The translations under genes and the position numbers were made by a program. Below are positions 1-8,911 of a stretch of DNA of 55,006 bases, piece after piece; positions within the stretch are counted from its first letter, which is position 1; each line of letters starts with the position of its first letter. The stretch spans positions 1 to 55,006 of the forward strand of contig MFYT01000038.1 in assembly GCA_001789205.1 (NCBI GenBank), written 5' to 3'. The notes under the pieces are model-generated. The model saw only the letters and a list, made by a program, of their open reading frames with translations, was not told the origin of the DNA and ran no database searches. This DNA comes from Candidatus Raymondbacteria bacterium RIFOXYA2_FULL_49_16 (GTDB taxonomy: Bacteria > Fibrobacterota > OXYB2-FULL-49-7 > XYB2-FULL-49-35).

Positions 1-965
1 TTTGAGCCGTCTGGGCCAAGGATGTCGTCGTCATTGCTCCACATAGCCATTTTAAAGAGTATTCCGCCTTTGGGCAAGCCATCATTGTCGAAAAAGCCGG
101 CAGCGCCTTCGTTAAGCGCGGCCCACAAATCAGAAGGATGGCTGGCCTGCGTGGTGGGATAGGGAAAAAGAAACTCAGCATGATGTACTTCGCGGAAGTA
201 GTCGTCAACGCCCTGGTAGGCGACCGCGAAGTCAACGCCCATGCAATTGGGATTACCCTTGGTAAAATTTGTGGCTTCCTGACCTTTACCATAGTTTGCA
301 AGCCAAACGCCATGGAGCAACCCGGTAAGATAGGGTTCTTCGTTCAAGCGTTTGATCAGGTGAAAATATGCCAGGTGCGAATTGTCGTCTCCCACAGTGC
401 CGCCCGGAAGGACCTGCCCCATACCGCTGTAATACCTGCGGAAAACAGGCGGATCAGCTGTCCAGTTACCAGCGGCAAAATCACCCCAATCCCATGGGTC
501 TATCATGATTTCACAGCCATCCTGAACAAACCAACCCTTGAGACTGTCCACATCATGAATGTCATCGTGTACCTGGGCCGAGACAAAGAGGCCGTCGTGG
601 TTGTAGAGAAAGCGCCAGACAACATGAAGGTCTTCAGCGCCGTAGAATCTGCCGTCATTGCACGCATTATTGAACCCCGCCATTTCCCAACTGTTGACTA
701 CCAGAGTGTCTGCAAAGGACCAGATTTCGGATTCAAGCGTACCGTCGATAACAGGGGAAAGATAGCGGTCAGGGTTGTTGGGGTTTACCGGCGGCAGATA
801 GACCTTGTATTTCAACGTACCCTGCCAGTGCTGGTTGAATTCAGCGACCATTCCCGTGGTATCGCACTTCATGTCATTAGGATAATTCGCCGGATCGAGA
901 TACTCGTACTGGCCAAAGACCAGCCCTGCCCATATCAGCAGGAAAAGACCTTTCAGTTCCCTCAT
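1..965 (-). CDS. Secreted CBM9-like carbohydrate-binding protein, C-terminus off left edge
   Basis: The minus-strand frame is open from an ATG at 965 to the left edge, giving about 321 codons without a stop. A strong Shine-Dalgarno (AAGGAGG, 4 nt before the ATG) fixes the start. The protein begins MRELKGLFLLIWAGLVFGQ, a signal peptide. It then reads like the family 9 carbohydrate-binding/DOMON beta-sandwich: SPVIDGTLESEIWSFAD (the 'I-DG-E-W' opening), then LHVVWRFLYNHDGLFVSAQV and a DxxDxD-like segment before DGCEIMIDP. This family binds glycans in extracellular enzymes and outer-membrane proteins. A catalytic or sorting domain may follow outside the window. A plus-strand ORF over the same stretch is only its shadow. 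The CBM9-like fold is an inference from motif order, moderately sure; the substrate is unknown. Confidence 0.8.
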   Translation of the reverse strand, partial: MRELKGLFLLIWAGLVFGQYEYLDPANYPNDMKCDTTGMVAEFNQHWQGTLKYKVYLPPVNPNNPDRYLSPVIDGTLESEIWSFADTLVVNSWEMAGFNNACNDGRFYGAEDLHVVWRFLYNHDGLFVSAQVHDDIHDVDSLKGWFVQDGCEIMIDPWDWGDFAAGNWTADPPVFRRYYSGMGQVLPGGTVGDDNSHLAYFHLIKRLNEEPYLTGLLHGVWLANYGKGQEATNFTKGNPNCMGVDFAVAYQGVDDYFREVHHAEFLFPYPTTQASHPSDLWAALNEGAAGFFDNDGLPKGGILFKMAMWSNDDDILGPDGS

Positions 966-1090
966 AGATCCTCCTTACAATGTATTTGTATTCATGCCTT
1001 TGAAAGTGCGCATAGCTGAGCAGACTTAGGTAAAGCGTATCAAAAACCATAAGTAATTTCTTAATAATACTCCCTACGGTTTCCCGGCAT

Positions 1091-2725
1091 TCATTTCATT
1101 AATACAAGTGTCGTTGTATATTGCCTACTATCCATATCAGCCTTTACAAAATAGATTCCGTTTGCTCTGTCTTTGGCATCCCAAGTGGCCGAGATACCGG
1201 ATGCGATAATGTCCATATCTTTTATTGTTTCGACAATATTTCCACGTATATCTCTTATTGTCAATACGCATTGCTTGTTCTGTGGCGCATCGTCGTATAC
1301 TGTGATGGTCGTTGTCGGATTAAAAGGATTAGGAATGGCTTTTATCATGGCTTTTTTATTCTTTATTTTTTTTTTATCAATAGAAAGCGGATGCTCTCTG
1401 ACGTATATTATCCCCGATTGGGCGGGTATGGTTATTATTCCCGAATCAATTGCTCCAAGGGTGATTTGTATATCTACCGGCTTTTGGCCGTTCATAACCA
1501 GTCCACCCCCGGAGAAGCTCAATGGCCTGCACGGAGTATCTAAAAAAACAGATGCATTCGTTATAGAAGGATTTACGAATACAATGCCTTTCTGATACTC
1601 ACGAGCGTACACGCCAGTTCTACCTACCATTAGGTCGGCGAGGGTTGCAGGAGGAGGCGTCAGGAAGTAGCCCAGGTCAATATCATATTCCGCCCACCAG
1701 TAAGGCTGGGCGGTACCTGGACAAAGGACATAATAGCTATATCGGTTCTTCAGAAGAAAATAATTTGCAATGCACCAATGACGTTTGGGAATAGTATTAA
1801 TGGCAGGCGTTGCTGCATGGGCCATCAGTATCTTGTCGGCACCGGTAATATATTTAAGGATACGCCCGGCTGAAAGTCCCCAATCAGTACTATTCATTCC
1901 CGTAAACCAATTTTCAACCATACCGCCGTCGGTTCCATTGACATAAAAGTCATCCACCCATCCGGTCATCATTCGGTCGATGTTCGGCAGCACAAGAAGG
2001 CTTTCAGCATGATAAGCAGTTCTGATTTCAGTCCAGTAATCCAAAGCCATAGTGTTCCACCAGATACTCAAAATCGGGTCACCCGCGGAAAACCCGCCGG
2101 ATGGATAATTAAACCATCCCGAAGGATAGTAGCCTGATTCGGGAAAACGGCCATTGTCAAAGAACGTCCCGTTAAAAGCGTATGCACTGCAACGGGCAAT
2201 GGTCTGTTCCTTAAAATATTGCCGCCAGCCGGCATGATTTAAATCAGCGAGATAGAAATTAAAAACCGTGCCGTCTTTCAATACTACACGGTGCGCTGAA
2301 TCTGTGATGCCGTCAAAATGCTGGAAGTAACTCTCCCTATTCCACGTGGCCTTGTGCGCCTCCACAAAACCATTAAATGCATTAATATCACTCTCCCACC
2401 CGTTCAACGTCCAATTACCCATAACACTCGGCCCATATGCCTGGATGTAGTGGAGAACGAGAAACTTGTTATTAAATACCCGTATAAGATCGCTTTGGGA
2501 TTTTTCTATTTTCTGGCAACCCACAAAATGAGTGGCTGCAAACTGCGCTGCCTGGGCATTGAGTGTGGCAAACTGGTCAGCCCATACTTTTACACCTGAT
2601 GATGCGTCAGGAAGTTCATAGGGCGCCTTAAGATCAAATGAATACGCCGCGCATACCACAAGCAATAAAAAACAGTAAAAAGCAACACACAATAAGTGTT
2701 TTGCATTCCTTTTTACATATGTCAT
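1091..2725 (-). CDS. Secreted GHL15-like putative glycoside hydrolase with FlgD-like C-terminal sorting domain
   Basis: 544 residues. The N-terminus is a hydrophobic signal segment (about 8-29), so the protein is exported. The middle (about 60-420) resembles the putative glycosyl hydrolase GHL15 TIM-barrel family: VLHYIQAYGPS, then NHAGWRQYFKEQ, TFFDNGRF, and WVDDFYVNG, where acidic residues follow predicted beta strands as in retaining barrels. The last ~80 residues hold IPNPFNPTTTITVYD and end in a short beta strand with ...TTLVLMK, the FlgD-like/T9SS-type sorting domain seen in other proteins of this window. The start is supported by GGGGAGACTT just before the ATG. The substrate cannot be told from sequence. 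It lies with a CBM9-like and a beta-helix protein, which suggests polysaccharide breakdown. The GHL15 assignment is by resemblance only. Confidence 0.75.
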   Translation of the reverse strand: MTYVKRNAKHLLCVAFYCFLLLVVCAAYSFDLKAPYELPDASSGVKVWADQFATLNAQAAQFAATHFVGCQKIEKSQSDLIRVFNNKFLVLHYIQAYGPSVMGNWTLNGWESDINAFNGFVEAHKATWNRESYFQHFDGITDSAHRVVLKDGTVFNFYLADLNHAGWRQYFKEQTIARCSAYAFNGTFFDNGRFPESGYYPSGWFNYPSGGFSAGDPILSIWWNTMALDYWTEIRTAYHAESLLVLPNIDRMMTGWVDDFYVNGTDGGMVENWFTGMNSTDWGLSAGRILKYITGADKILMAHAATPAINTIPKRHWCIANYFLLKNRYSYYVLCPGTAQPYWWAEYDIDLGYFLTPPPATLADLMVGRTGVYAREYQKGIVFVNPSITNASVFLDTPCRPLSFSGGGLVMNGQKPVDIQITLGAIDSGIITIPAQSGIIYVREHPLSIDKKKIKNKKAMIKAIPNPFNPTTTITVYDDAPQNKQCVLTIRDIRGNIVETIKDMDIIASGISATWDAKDRANGIYFVKADMDSRQYTTTLVLMK

Positions 2726-2746
2726 AAGTCTCCCCTTTTATTAATG

Positions 2747-2833
2747 GGCTAATCTACCCACATGCCCGGCCCGCCCCTATTTAAGGGGGAGGAGGGGATT
2801 GAGGCTAGCCTGACAACACGGGTAGATATAGCC
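2747..2833. repeat. Small palindromic element with imperfect terminal inverted repeats
   Basis: GGCTAATCTACCC (2747-2759) and GGGTAGATATAGCC (2820-2833) are near-perfect inverted repeats flanking an 87-bp element. Its middle contains a second palindrome (CCCCTATTTAAGGGG, about 2775-2789) followed by a purine-rich GGAGGAGGGGATTGAGG. This looks like a non-autonomous MITE-like or REP-type repeat in the leader of the glycosidase gene that starts at 2725. The resulting RNA hairpin could also affect expression. No other copy was seen in the window. Confidence 0.5.
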
Positions 2834-2883
2834 ATTATTTAACCTTCATATGCTTATCTTTTCGAAGTATATGGTTCCGGCAT

Positions 2884-4533
2884 TTATTTATAAAGCACCA
2901 TTTTAGCATTCTTTATCAATGTCTTCCCCGATTCTATTTTGTAAATATATATTCCTGATGAAACCAGCCTACCTTCCATGTTCGTGCCATTCCAAACTAC
3001 CCGTCCGTTTGCTTTGCTGCCCAGATCAAAACGTTGTATAAGATTGCCCCTAACATCGTAGATTAATAAAGTAGCATTGTTTATTATCCCGGAATATAAA
3101 CTGAAATAAATCGTTGTTGTGGGGTTAAACGGGTTTGGGCTGTTCCAAAGCTCTGCACTATTGCAAGCTTTTTTTAATATAGTCTCCGTTGCAACATCTC
3201 TGCACTGCGCACCAACCGTTCCGTTAAATTCAAAAGGCCCGATATCGCACGTGTTGTCATTGACGCCAAACCGGCATTTTCCATTAAAATCCTTGAGAGG
3301 AGCATAATTTCTCGTCACATCTATTCGAGGCTCAAAGACGTTGAAATAGGTATAGGGAATTACATAGGTGTTGGCGCCCGCACCTTCAAAGGCAACCTGC
3401 CCGGCTGAGCTGACTGTTCCTATCGTAAAAATATGTGCTACCGCTTCATAGCTGCAGGTCAATTGCGGATCAACATTTAATATATTTCCGGATGTTATCC
3501 ATTTAGTACGTTCCTGAAGTTGTCCACTCACAATCCCGTTCACATTAAAAAAAACATTATTGCGGGCTTCATATGGATAAACAGAATCTAATCCATCGGT
3601 AGGATGATAGTTCGTGTCTCCCACCAAATATCTGTGTTCTAAACAACCGCCCGAAGGGATATTTGAGAAGATATTATTTGTTACGTGAACGTCTGAAACA
3701 TGAAAGGTGCGTATAGGGGTGCCAAAATAACATGTTGCACTTGGACCCGTTTGCTTACAGTATGTATTTTGTTCAATAATGTTAATCAGCCCCTCTGAAT
3801 TGTTCGAACAATTTAAAATGGCATTATTACTTATGTTCCAATTCTCGTGAGGATCTCCCCACATTATCGGGTAAAGCCACTCAGGGTCTTCTTGTGATGT
3901 GGCAAACGAAATTAATGGGGCCTCCTGAATATTAAAAAAGATGTTATTAATGATAGAAATATTGTCAAATTTCTGGCAATAAAGAGAATTCATGAGTGAA
4001 ATTGCACTAATTCCCCCTTCTTCACAGGTAAAGATGCATCCTTCTATCGTAAGGTTCGGCTGTCCGGTTATACCAAGAAAACACCACGCGCGCGAGGATT
4101 TTTTATTTGTACCTACAAAATTTATATTCCTGATGATAACAGTACGGTTTATGGATCCAAGAATCGACAATGTATTAAATGATGTGACAGACAGGCTGCC
4201 ACCGCATTCAACCCGTGCGCTATCAGCCTGAGTACTATCGAGTACCCATACAGCCCTCTCATTTATCAAAGGATTCGCTGATTCTATTACTATATCACCA
4301 GTCAAAGACCAGCACATCACCACATGCTCGTAATAAACGCCCTTTAAGAGGGTAATAGTATATGAAGGTGACGCTGAATCTTTCAGGCTGATAGCATATT
4401 GAATGGTTTTTACTGGTGAGCTTAGGCTTCCATTTGATACACTGTCATTGCCGTTTATTGGATCCACATATACTATTTGAGCCCAAGGCAAGGCAGGCAA
4501 ACACATTGCAGCCAATAATGCAAACCATTTCAT
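2884..4533 (-). CDS. Secreted right-handed parallel beta-helix protein with FlgD-like sorting domain
   Basis: 549 residues with a clear signal peptide (MKWFALLAAMCLPALPWAQ). Mature start IVYVDPINGNDSVSNGS...SPVKTIQYAI is the DUF1565/pectate-lyase-superfamily opening: a YVD-x-NGND strand, then the KTIQ-A turn. Residues about 40-430 show repeating short beta strands with N/I ladders (NISIINNIFFNI, NISNNAILN, VHVTNNIFSN), as in parallel beta-helix lyases and glycosidases. The C-terminus carries SPNPFNPTTTIYFSL and ends in IYKIESGKTLIKNAKMVLYK, the FlgD-like sorting domain. SD AGGAGG precedes the ATG. Catalytic residues cannot be assigned; it could be a lyase, a glycoside hydrolase or a binding protein. 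Its upstream region contains one copy of the duplicated regulatory element (4681-4768). Confidence 0.78.
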   Translation of the reverse strand: MKWFALLAAMCLPALPWAQIVYVDPINGNDSVSNGSLSSPVKTIQYAISLKDSASPSYTITLLKGVYYEHVVMCWSLTGDIVIESANPLINERAVWVLDSTQADSARVECGGSLSVTSFNTLSILGSINRTVIIRNINFVGTNKKSSRAWCFLGITGQPNLTIEGCIFTCEEGGISAISLMNSLYCQKFDNISIINNIFFNIQEAPLISFATSQEDPEWLYPIMWGDPHENWNISNNAILNCSNNSEGLINIIEQNTYCKQTGPSATCYFGTPIRTFHVSDVHVTNNIFSNIPSGGCLEHRYLVGDTNYHPTDGLDSVYPYEARNNVFFNVNGIVSGQLQERTKWITSGNILNVDPQLTCSYEAVAHIFTIGTVSSAGQVAFEGAGANTYVIPYTYFNVFEPRIDVTRNYAPLKDFNGKCRFGVNDNTCDIGPFEFNGTVGAQCRDVATETILKKACNSAELWNSPNPFNPTTTIYFSLYSGIINNATLLIYDVRGNLIQRFDLGSKANGRVVWNGTNMEGRLVSSGIYIYKIESGKTLIKNAKMVLYK

Positions 4534-4680
4534 AGAAACCTCCTAATTAATAAGTTATTTACCTGGCCTTGTGCCACATATCCTGTTTGTTTTCATAATG
4601 TTATACTATATATAATTGTTCCAGATAAACATGTATTAAAATTCCTCATCTATGCAGTTAATATACTCCAGACCGCTATT

Positions 4681-4768
4681 TTTTACAACAACCGCTTTGG
4701 ATATTGATCTGCAGAAATCGTGGAAAAAGGTGATATTTAAAGATATAGTGTAACTATTTTGAATATTT
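4681..4768 (-). promoter_or_regulatory. Duplicated candidate operator, copy A
   Basis: This stretch aligns almost end to end with 14977-15066. Read on the minus strand, both copies share AATATYCAAA at the distal end, then TATCACCTTTT, a TGCA-containing AT-rich block, AATATCCAA and GGTTGTTGT. AATATYCAA thus occurs near each end of a copy as a direct repeat. Copy A lies about 150-235 bp upstream of the beta-helix gene (start 4533) and overlaps the last codons of the AraC-type regulator gene. Position and duplication suggest the binding site of that regulator; binding is inferred. Confidence 0.6.
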
Positions 4769-6733
4769 GGCCCGATAGTCGCTTGGGGTCATACCTATTA
4801 TCTTGGTAAAATTCCGCTGAAAAATACGTGGATCGGTGAACCCCAGATTGTAAGCAATTTCAGAAATCGTTTTTTCACCCTGTCTAAGGAGCTCTTTTGA
4901 GATATCTATCCTGATAAAATTCAGTTTTTGGACAGGTGTAATTCCTGTAACCATTTTATATATTTCAGTAACACGATGGGTGGTTAGGCCTATTTCATGC
5001 GCAATATCTTCATTCGAAAGCTTCCTGGTATGATTTTCCTGTAAAAAGCTGGTTACGGTAGCGCTTATTTTCACCATTGAAGGGGTAATCCCCTCTTTTT
5101 TTCCCTTTTTAAAAATGATAAATGCTATGATAATGGAACTTAAGAGGACTATACAAAGAACCTTGGAGAAAGAACGAACTGTCGAACTCTTGAATCTGAA
5201 GAAGGTTGGATGGGCATAAAATACCTGGCCGCCTTTTAACACCACCTTAGCACTGACATACCACAGCCCATGGCTAAGGCTCTTTTTTAATACAAAGGGA
5301 AATAAAATGGCATTCTTTTGCTGCAACAAGTGCTTCCATGGCAACGGAATGGGAAGCGGTAAGCCATCCATCTGCACTTTACCAAAACTATTTAACGGCT
5401 CGGATTTCCCATTTAGCGTAATAAATAACTTTGGTGTATTTAATATGGAGATGTTAAAAGTCCAATTTTTTGAAGGATCATTAAGATGCCAACGCTTGTC
5501 CCAATCTTCGGACACCCCTTCAGAGCTTATATTGAGTTGTATGTAGGCGATACTCACCGTGTCGGACGTTGTTTTAATCCACACCGGAACAGTATCATTT
5601 TCCTCAAAGTCCTTAAGCGACGAGTTGTGAGGCGGCCTGCCGATTGACAATAAGATATCCTGGCTTTTGGTATGCGGAAAAGGGTACTTTGATGCGATAA
5701 AATAATCTTTCCTGCCCCACCCGCTCCACGAACCAAAAACATTTTTTGTCATTCCGCGGACCGCATATATTTCGTCCGGACGAAATGGTTTGGAGAACCT
5801 ACATAAAGAGGTGAGACAAAAAATGCTGTCCTGAACAAGATCGCCGTTCTCCATGGTTACTGATATTCTAAACGAATCGGAGTATTGATCGCCCACGAGT
5901 TCAAAAACGGGCGACGTTTCAATAAAACATTCTTTGGTTGCAGGTGAATGTATCGTAGGCGGTATGGGCTCTGGCCCAATCCTTTTTGTCGCGATCTTAA
6001 AATTGTCGATATAAATTGCCTTGATGAACGATTCGTTAAAGACCGTCCATTCCCCAAGCGTGCAGAGCTGGTAGGTTTGCGCTTGTGGAATAAGTTTTAT
6101 TTTCTGGATTGCAACAATGGCATTGTCCAGAAACAATGAATCATATAAAGTATCATTCTTTACGGATAAATAACATTCAAGGCAATGCCAGGCGGAGGAA
6201 TCAATGACTGGAACGGGTAGGTTTCCCGCATATACAAAAGGCCCGCCCTCACGTGAATTGTCGCGCACTTCGGTTTTTATCTCATATTTTCCTTTGCCAG
6301 CCGACCGTAGAAAGACACGGGGATTGGGAAAATGAAACTCATCGAGGTTTAATAGGTTAAATGATAAAAGAGTAATAGTTTTATTGCTGGCATCGCCATC
6401 AGAAAATGTTTCGTTGGGAATCACTTTAAAATAAAAGCGGGTGTAGAAACCGTTTTTCACCATTTCAAAAGATCGATGAAACAGAAGCTCTTTTGACAAT
6501 ACACATTGTTTTTTAGAGAGATGTAACTGTAACTCAAGAGCCTTTTCCCCCGCGAAGACATTTTTCGTTTGGATGACAGCGCATTTTGGCTCGCTTGTAA
6601 TCCAAAAATAAAAGACAGAATCGCTTTCAAAATTCTCCTGTAAAATTGTCTCTCCAAAAACAAATAAAGAAGAACAATAAAAGGGAATACATAATAATAA
6701 TAAAAACATTATTGATCTGCCAAAATTAGTCAT
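4754..6733 (-). CDS. Membrane-spanning AraC-family regulator with extracytoplasmic sensor
   Basis: 659 residues. An N-terminal hydrophobic segment (about 8-27) is followed by a long extracytoplasmic region. That region looks like a LamG/jelly-roll beta-sandwich (ENFESDSVFYFW..., about 30-260, ending with an IDNFKI strand) and then an Ig-like part (about 260-520). A second transmembrane helix (about 525-541, VLCIVLLSSIIIAFIIF) is followed by basic residues and a C-terminal AraC double helix-turn-helix (about 560-657). This includes LSNEDIAHEIGLTTHRV and the family signature ISEIAYNLGFTDPRIFQRNF...GMTPSDYR. So sensing outside and DNA binding inside sit on one chain, analogous in logic to hybrid two-component carbohydrate regulators but without kinase or receiver domains. 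It lies between the secreted-enzyme genes and the GRE operon; control of both is inferred from the duplicated element. Confidence 0.85.
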   Translation of the reverse strand: MTNFGRSIMFLLLLCIPFYCSSLFVFGETILQENFESDSVFYFWITSEPKCAVIQTKNVFAGEKALELQLHLSKKQCVLSKELLFHRSFEMVKNGFYTRFYFKVIPNETFSDGDASNKTITLLSFNLLNLDEFHFPNPRVFLRSAGKGKYEIKTEVRDNSREGGPFVYAGNLPVPVIDSSAWHCLECYLSVKNDTLYDSLFLDNAIVAIQKIKLIPQAQTYQLCTLGEWTVFNESFIKAIYIDNFKIATKRIGPEPIPPTIHSPATKECFIETSPVFELVGDQYSDSFRISVTMENGDLVQDSIFCLTSLCRFSKPFRPDEIYAVRGMTKNVFGSWSGWGRKDYFIASKYPFPHTKSQDILLSIGRPPHNSSLKDFEENDTVPVWIKTTSDTVSIAYIQLNISSEGVSEDWDKRWHLNDPSKNWTFNISILNTPKLFITLNGKSEPLNSFGKVQMDGLPLPIPLPWKHLLQQKNAILFPFVLKKSLSHGLWYVSAKVVLKGGQVFYAHPTFFRFKSSTVRSFSKVLCIVLLSSIIIAFIIFKKGKKEGITPSMVKISATVTSFLQENHTRKLSNEDIAHEIGLTTHRVTEIYKMVTGITPVQKLNFIRIDISKELLRQGEKTISEIAYNLGFTDPRIFQRNFTKIIGMTPSDYRAKYSK

Positions 6734-6841
6734 TCTGTTATTTTGTTAATATACTTGAAATTAATTTGCAAGCGCAATAGAGTGCCATGTCAGAATTGCG
6801 TCGTGGCTATACTATCTCGAAAAACAAGTTAAAGGTTTTAG

Positions 6842-8911
6842 TCATAGACATCCATATTCTGTTCGTGCGATAACATGATCTTGGTATGCCTTATCCAATT
6901 GGTAGAAGTAACCGCTCCACCCCCATACCCGAACAATCAGATCCTTATGTCTGTCCGGGAATTCCTGCGCTTCAAGCAAGGTTTCCTTATTTATGGCATT
7001 GAGTTGAAGCTGTTGGCCGCCGATATCCATGTAGAATCTAACCAGCTTTGCTATCTTGGTTATTGCCTCAGTGTTTCTGAATGCGCTCGTATGAAATTCA
7101 ATGGTCAATGGGCCTCCATTGATTATTTCTTTCATATTGGGTTTGGCAAAGGATTTCATGACCGATACCGGTCCCTTTGTCTTTATTCCAAGGGCTGGTG
7201 AAAAATTGGCCCCTAACGGTTCGCCTTTCTTTCTTCCATCCGGACCAGCGCCTAGTTCTGCCGCATGCCATATATAATACATCGCGGAGCCGGAACCCGC
7301 ACGGAAAATTCCATTCCTTTCGTTATGGCACTCCTTTAAAGCACTGCTAAACACCTTTAGAAGATTTACCGCTATTGAGTCGACACATTCATCGTCGTTA
7401 CCCATTTTTGGTGCCTCAAATTTGAGCAGATGGTATAATTGGTTATATCCCTCATAATTTTTTTCGAGAGCATTGATTAGTTCGGACTGCAAAATCGCTT
7501 TCTCGTCAAATACGTACTTCTTTATTGCCGCAAGTGAATCGGCCGCATTGGCAATGCCGGTACCATGTACGCCATAATTGTTATATTTAGCACCCAGTGA
7601 AATATCGCATCCTTTTTCCAGGCATCCCTTCATGAGAACTGAATAAAAGGGGGCTGGTTCGATGAGAATGTTTTTTACATTTTTCATAATCCTGCCGGCT
7701 TCTGCACATATTCCAGTCGATACAATGCTGAAAAGTTCATCAAAAGTACTGCATTTTTGTAGGTGTCCGATAACAGCTTCTTCCACTACTTTCATTAATG
7801 ACAGAGCGCCAATATTAGGAATGTCCATTCCAAAACCGGGAATAATGAATTCCCAGCATGCGGCAACGACATAATCACGAGCATCTTCCAGATCGTATCC
7901 TTTGGCAACAAGTCCCGGAACAACAATCTCATCATTCGAATATTGAGGGAATCCCAGACCAACAGAAGTCAGGTGGGTTCCAAGTTCAATAAGCGATTGT
8001 TCCGTCCGGGAATGGATCCGTAGGTTGATTTTCGGATCGATCAACTTGAGCTCAAGTGATGCTTCGAGGCACATGCTGGTCAATATATTTGCGGCATCAT
8101 TCCCGTTTTTGTCACACCCACCCAAGACAAGACTTTGGCCATTGTCGCCAAGCTGTTGGGAATGATACAAGTCTATGTCCTTATTCAACGCAATGAAGAA
8201 ATCTTCCAATAATTCAAACGCCTTCCCATAATTGAGCCGGCCAGCTTCCATATCGTTAATAAAATATGGCCACATATATTGATCAAACCGTCCTAAAGTG
8301 CAGTGATAATGACCTGCTATCCACATTGAAAAATGGATGATCCGCAACGCCTGCAATGCTTCCCTGAAGGTAGAGGCGCCATATTTCGGAACTTTTTCGA
8401 GCACTTCAACCAAATCGTTTCTTTTTTGCCGTTTAGCCTCCTTGGTATATTTTTCAGCAAACAAAATGACCGCATCTATGGTTTGGATGGAACACTCAAG
8501 GGATTCACAGCTTTGGATGTTTCCGGCAGCTTTCTGTTTTGCGAGGGTATCGAGTGCAATTTCCCGTTTCTTTAAAAGACCATCCTTAAGAACCGAATTA
8601 TAATCGGCTGAAATATTGCAGACCCGGCCCAGTTCATGAATAAAGTGACCAGCGCGGATTTCCTTCAATTCATCGGATAAATACACTTCAGGGATTTTAC
8701 TTATGGTTCTGGTTGCGGTGATATATTCGTCGGGAAGAATGATTGCCTTCTCCATATCCAGAAGGATACAAAGCCGCTGTGCAGTACGCTGCATATATGA
8801 TATATTAATGTTATTGAATTTGTCAGCAAGGCTAGGAACAAGAACTTGCCGGTAGGCATGATGCTTTTTTTGTTTTACATATTCAAATAATCTGCCGGTT
8901 CTTTTTGTCAT
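6842..8911 (-). CDS. Glycyl radical enzyme of unassigned substrate (PFL-like superfamily)
   Basis: 689 residues, shorter than PFL (about 760) or CutC-type eliminases (about 850). Superfamily landmarks are clear: LGRFDQYMWPYF (about 206-217), the thiyl-radical site VVAACWEF with Cys352 and Glu354 (C-x-E, as in dehydratase/lyase-type GREs), GPDGRKKGEPLGANFSP (about 556-572), GGQQLQLNAI (about 631-640) and the C-terminal glycyl loop RVWGWSGYF with Gly664 as the likely radical. C-x-E suggests an elimination-type reaction rather than the Cys-Cys chemistry of pyruvate formate-lyase. However, the ACWE context is unlike the usual GCVE, so the substrate is not assigned. Its start overlaps the activase stop (ATGA), so the two are translationally coupled. 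It is the last gene of a five-gene operon with a hydrolase and two secreted propellers, suggesting a sugar-derived substrate. Oxygen-sensitive, cytoplasmic. Confidence 0.88.
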   Translation of the reverse strand: MTKRTGRLFEYVKQKKHHAYRQVLVPSLADKFNNINISYMQRTAQRLCILLDMEKAIILPDEYITATRTISKIPEVYLSDELKEIRAGHFIHELGRVCNISADYNSVLKDGLLKKREIALDTLAKQKAAGNIQSCESLECSIQTIDAVILFAEKYTKEAKRQKRNDLVEVLEKVPKYGASTFREALQALRIIHFSMWIAGHYHCTLGRFDQYMWPYFINDMEAGRLNYGKAFELLEDFFIALNKDIDLYHSQQLGDNGQSLVLGGCDKNGNDAANILTSMCLEASLELKLIDPKINLRIHSRTEQSLIELGTHLTSVGLGFPQYSNDEIVVPGLVAKGYDLEDARDYVVAACWEFIIPGFGMDIPNIGALSLMKVVEEAVIGHLQKCSTFDELFSIVSTGICAEAGRIMKNVKNILIEPAPFYSVLMKGCLEKGCDISLGAKYNNYGVHGTGIANAADSLAAIKKYVFDEKAILQSELINALEKNYEGYNQLYHLLKFEAPKMGNDDECVDSIAVNLLKVFSSALKECHNERNGIFRAGSGSAMYYIWHAAELGAGPDGRKKGEPLGANFSPALGIKTKGPVSVMKSFAKPNMKEIINGGPLTIEFHTSAFRNTEAITKIAKLVRFYMDIGGQQLQLNAINKETLLEAQEFPDRHKDLIVRVWGWSGYFYQLDKAYQDHVIARTEYGCL

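Noticed and set aside
138-1019. Plus-strand ORF of 293 residues at the left edge
   Set aside because: It is the shadow of the minus-strand CBM9-like gene, which has a signal peptide, a strong SD and recognisable motifs; the plus-strand product has none.
6842-8911. Pyruvate formate-lyase (pflB)
   Set aside because: PFL has adjacent Cys-Cys at the active site; this protein has Cys-Trp-Glu and is shorter, so only the superfamily can be stated.
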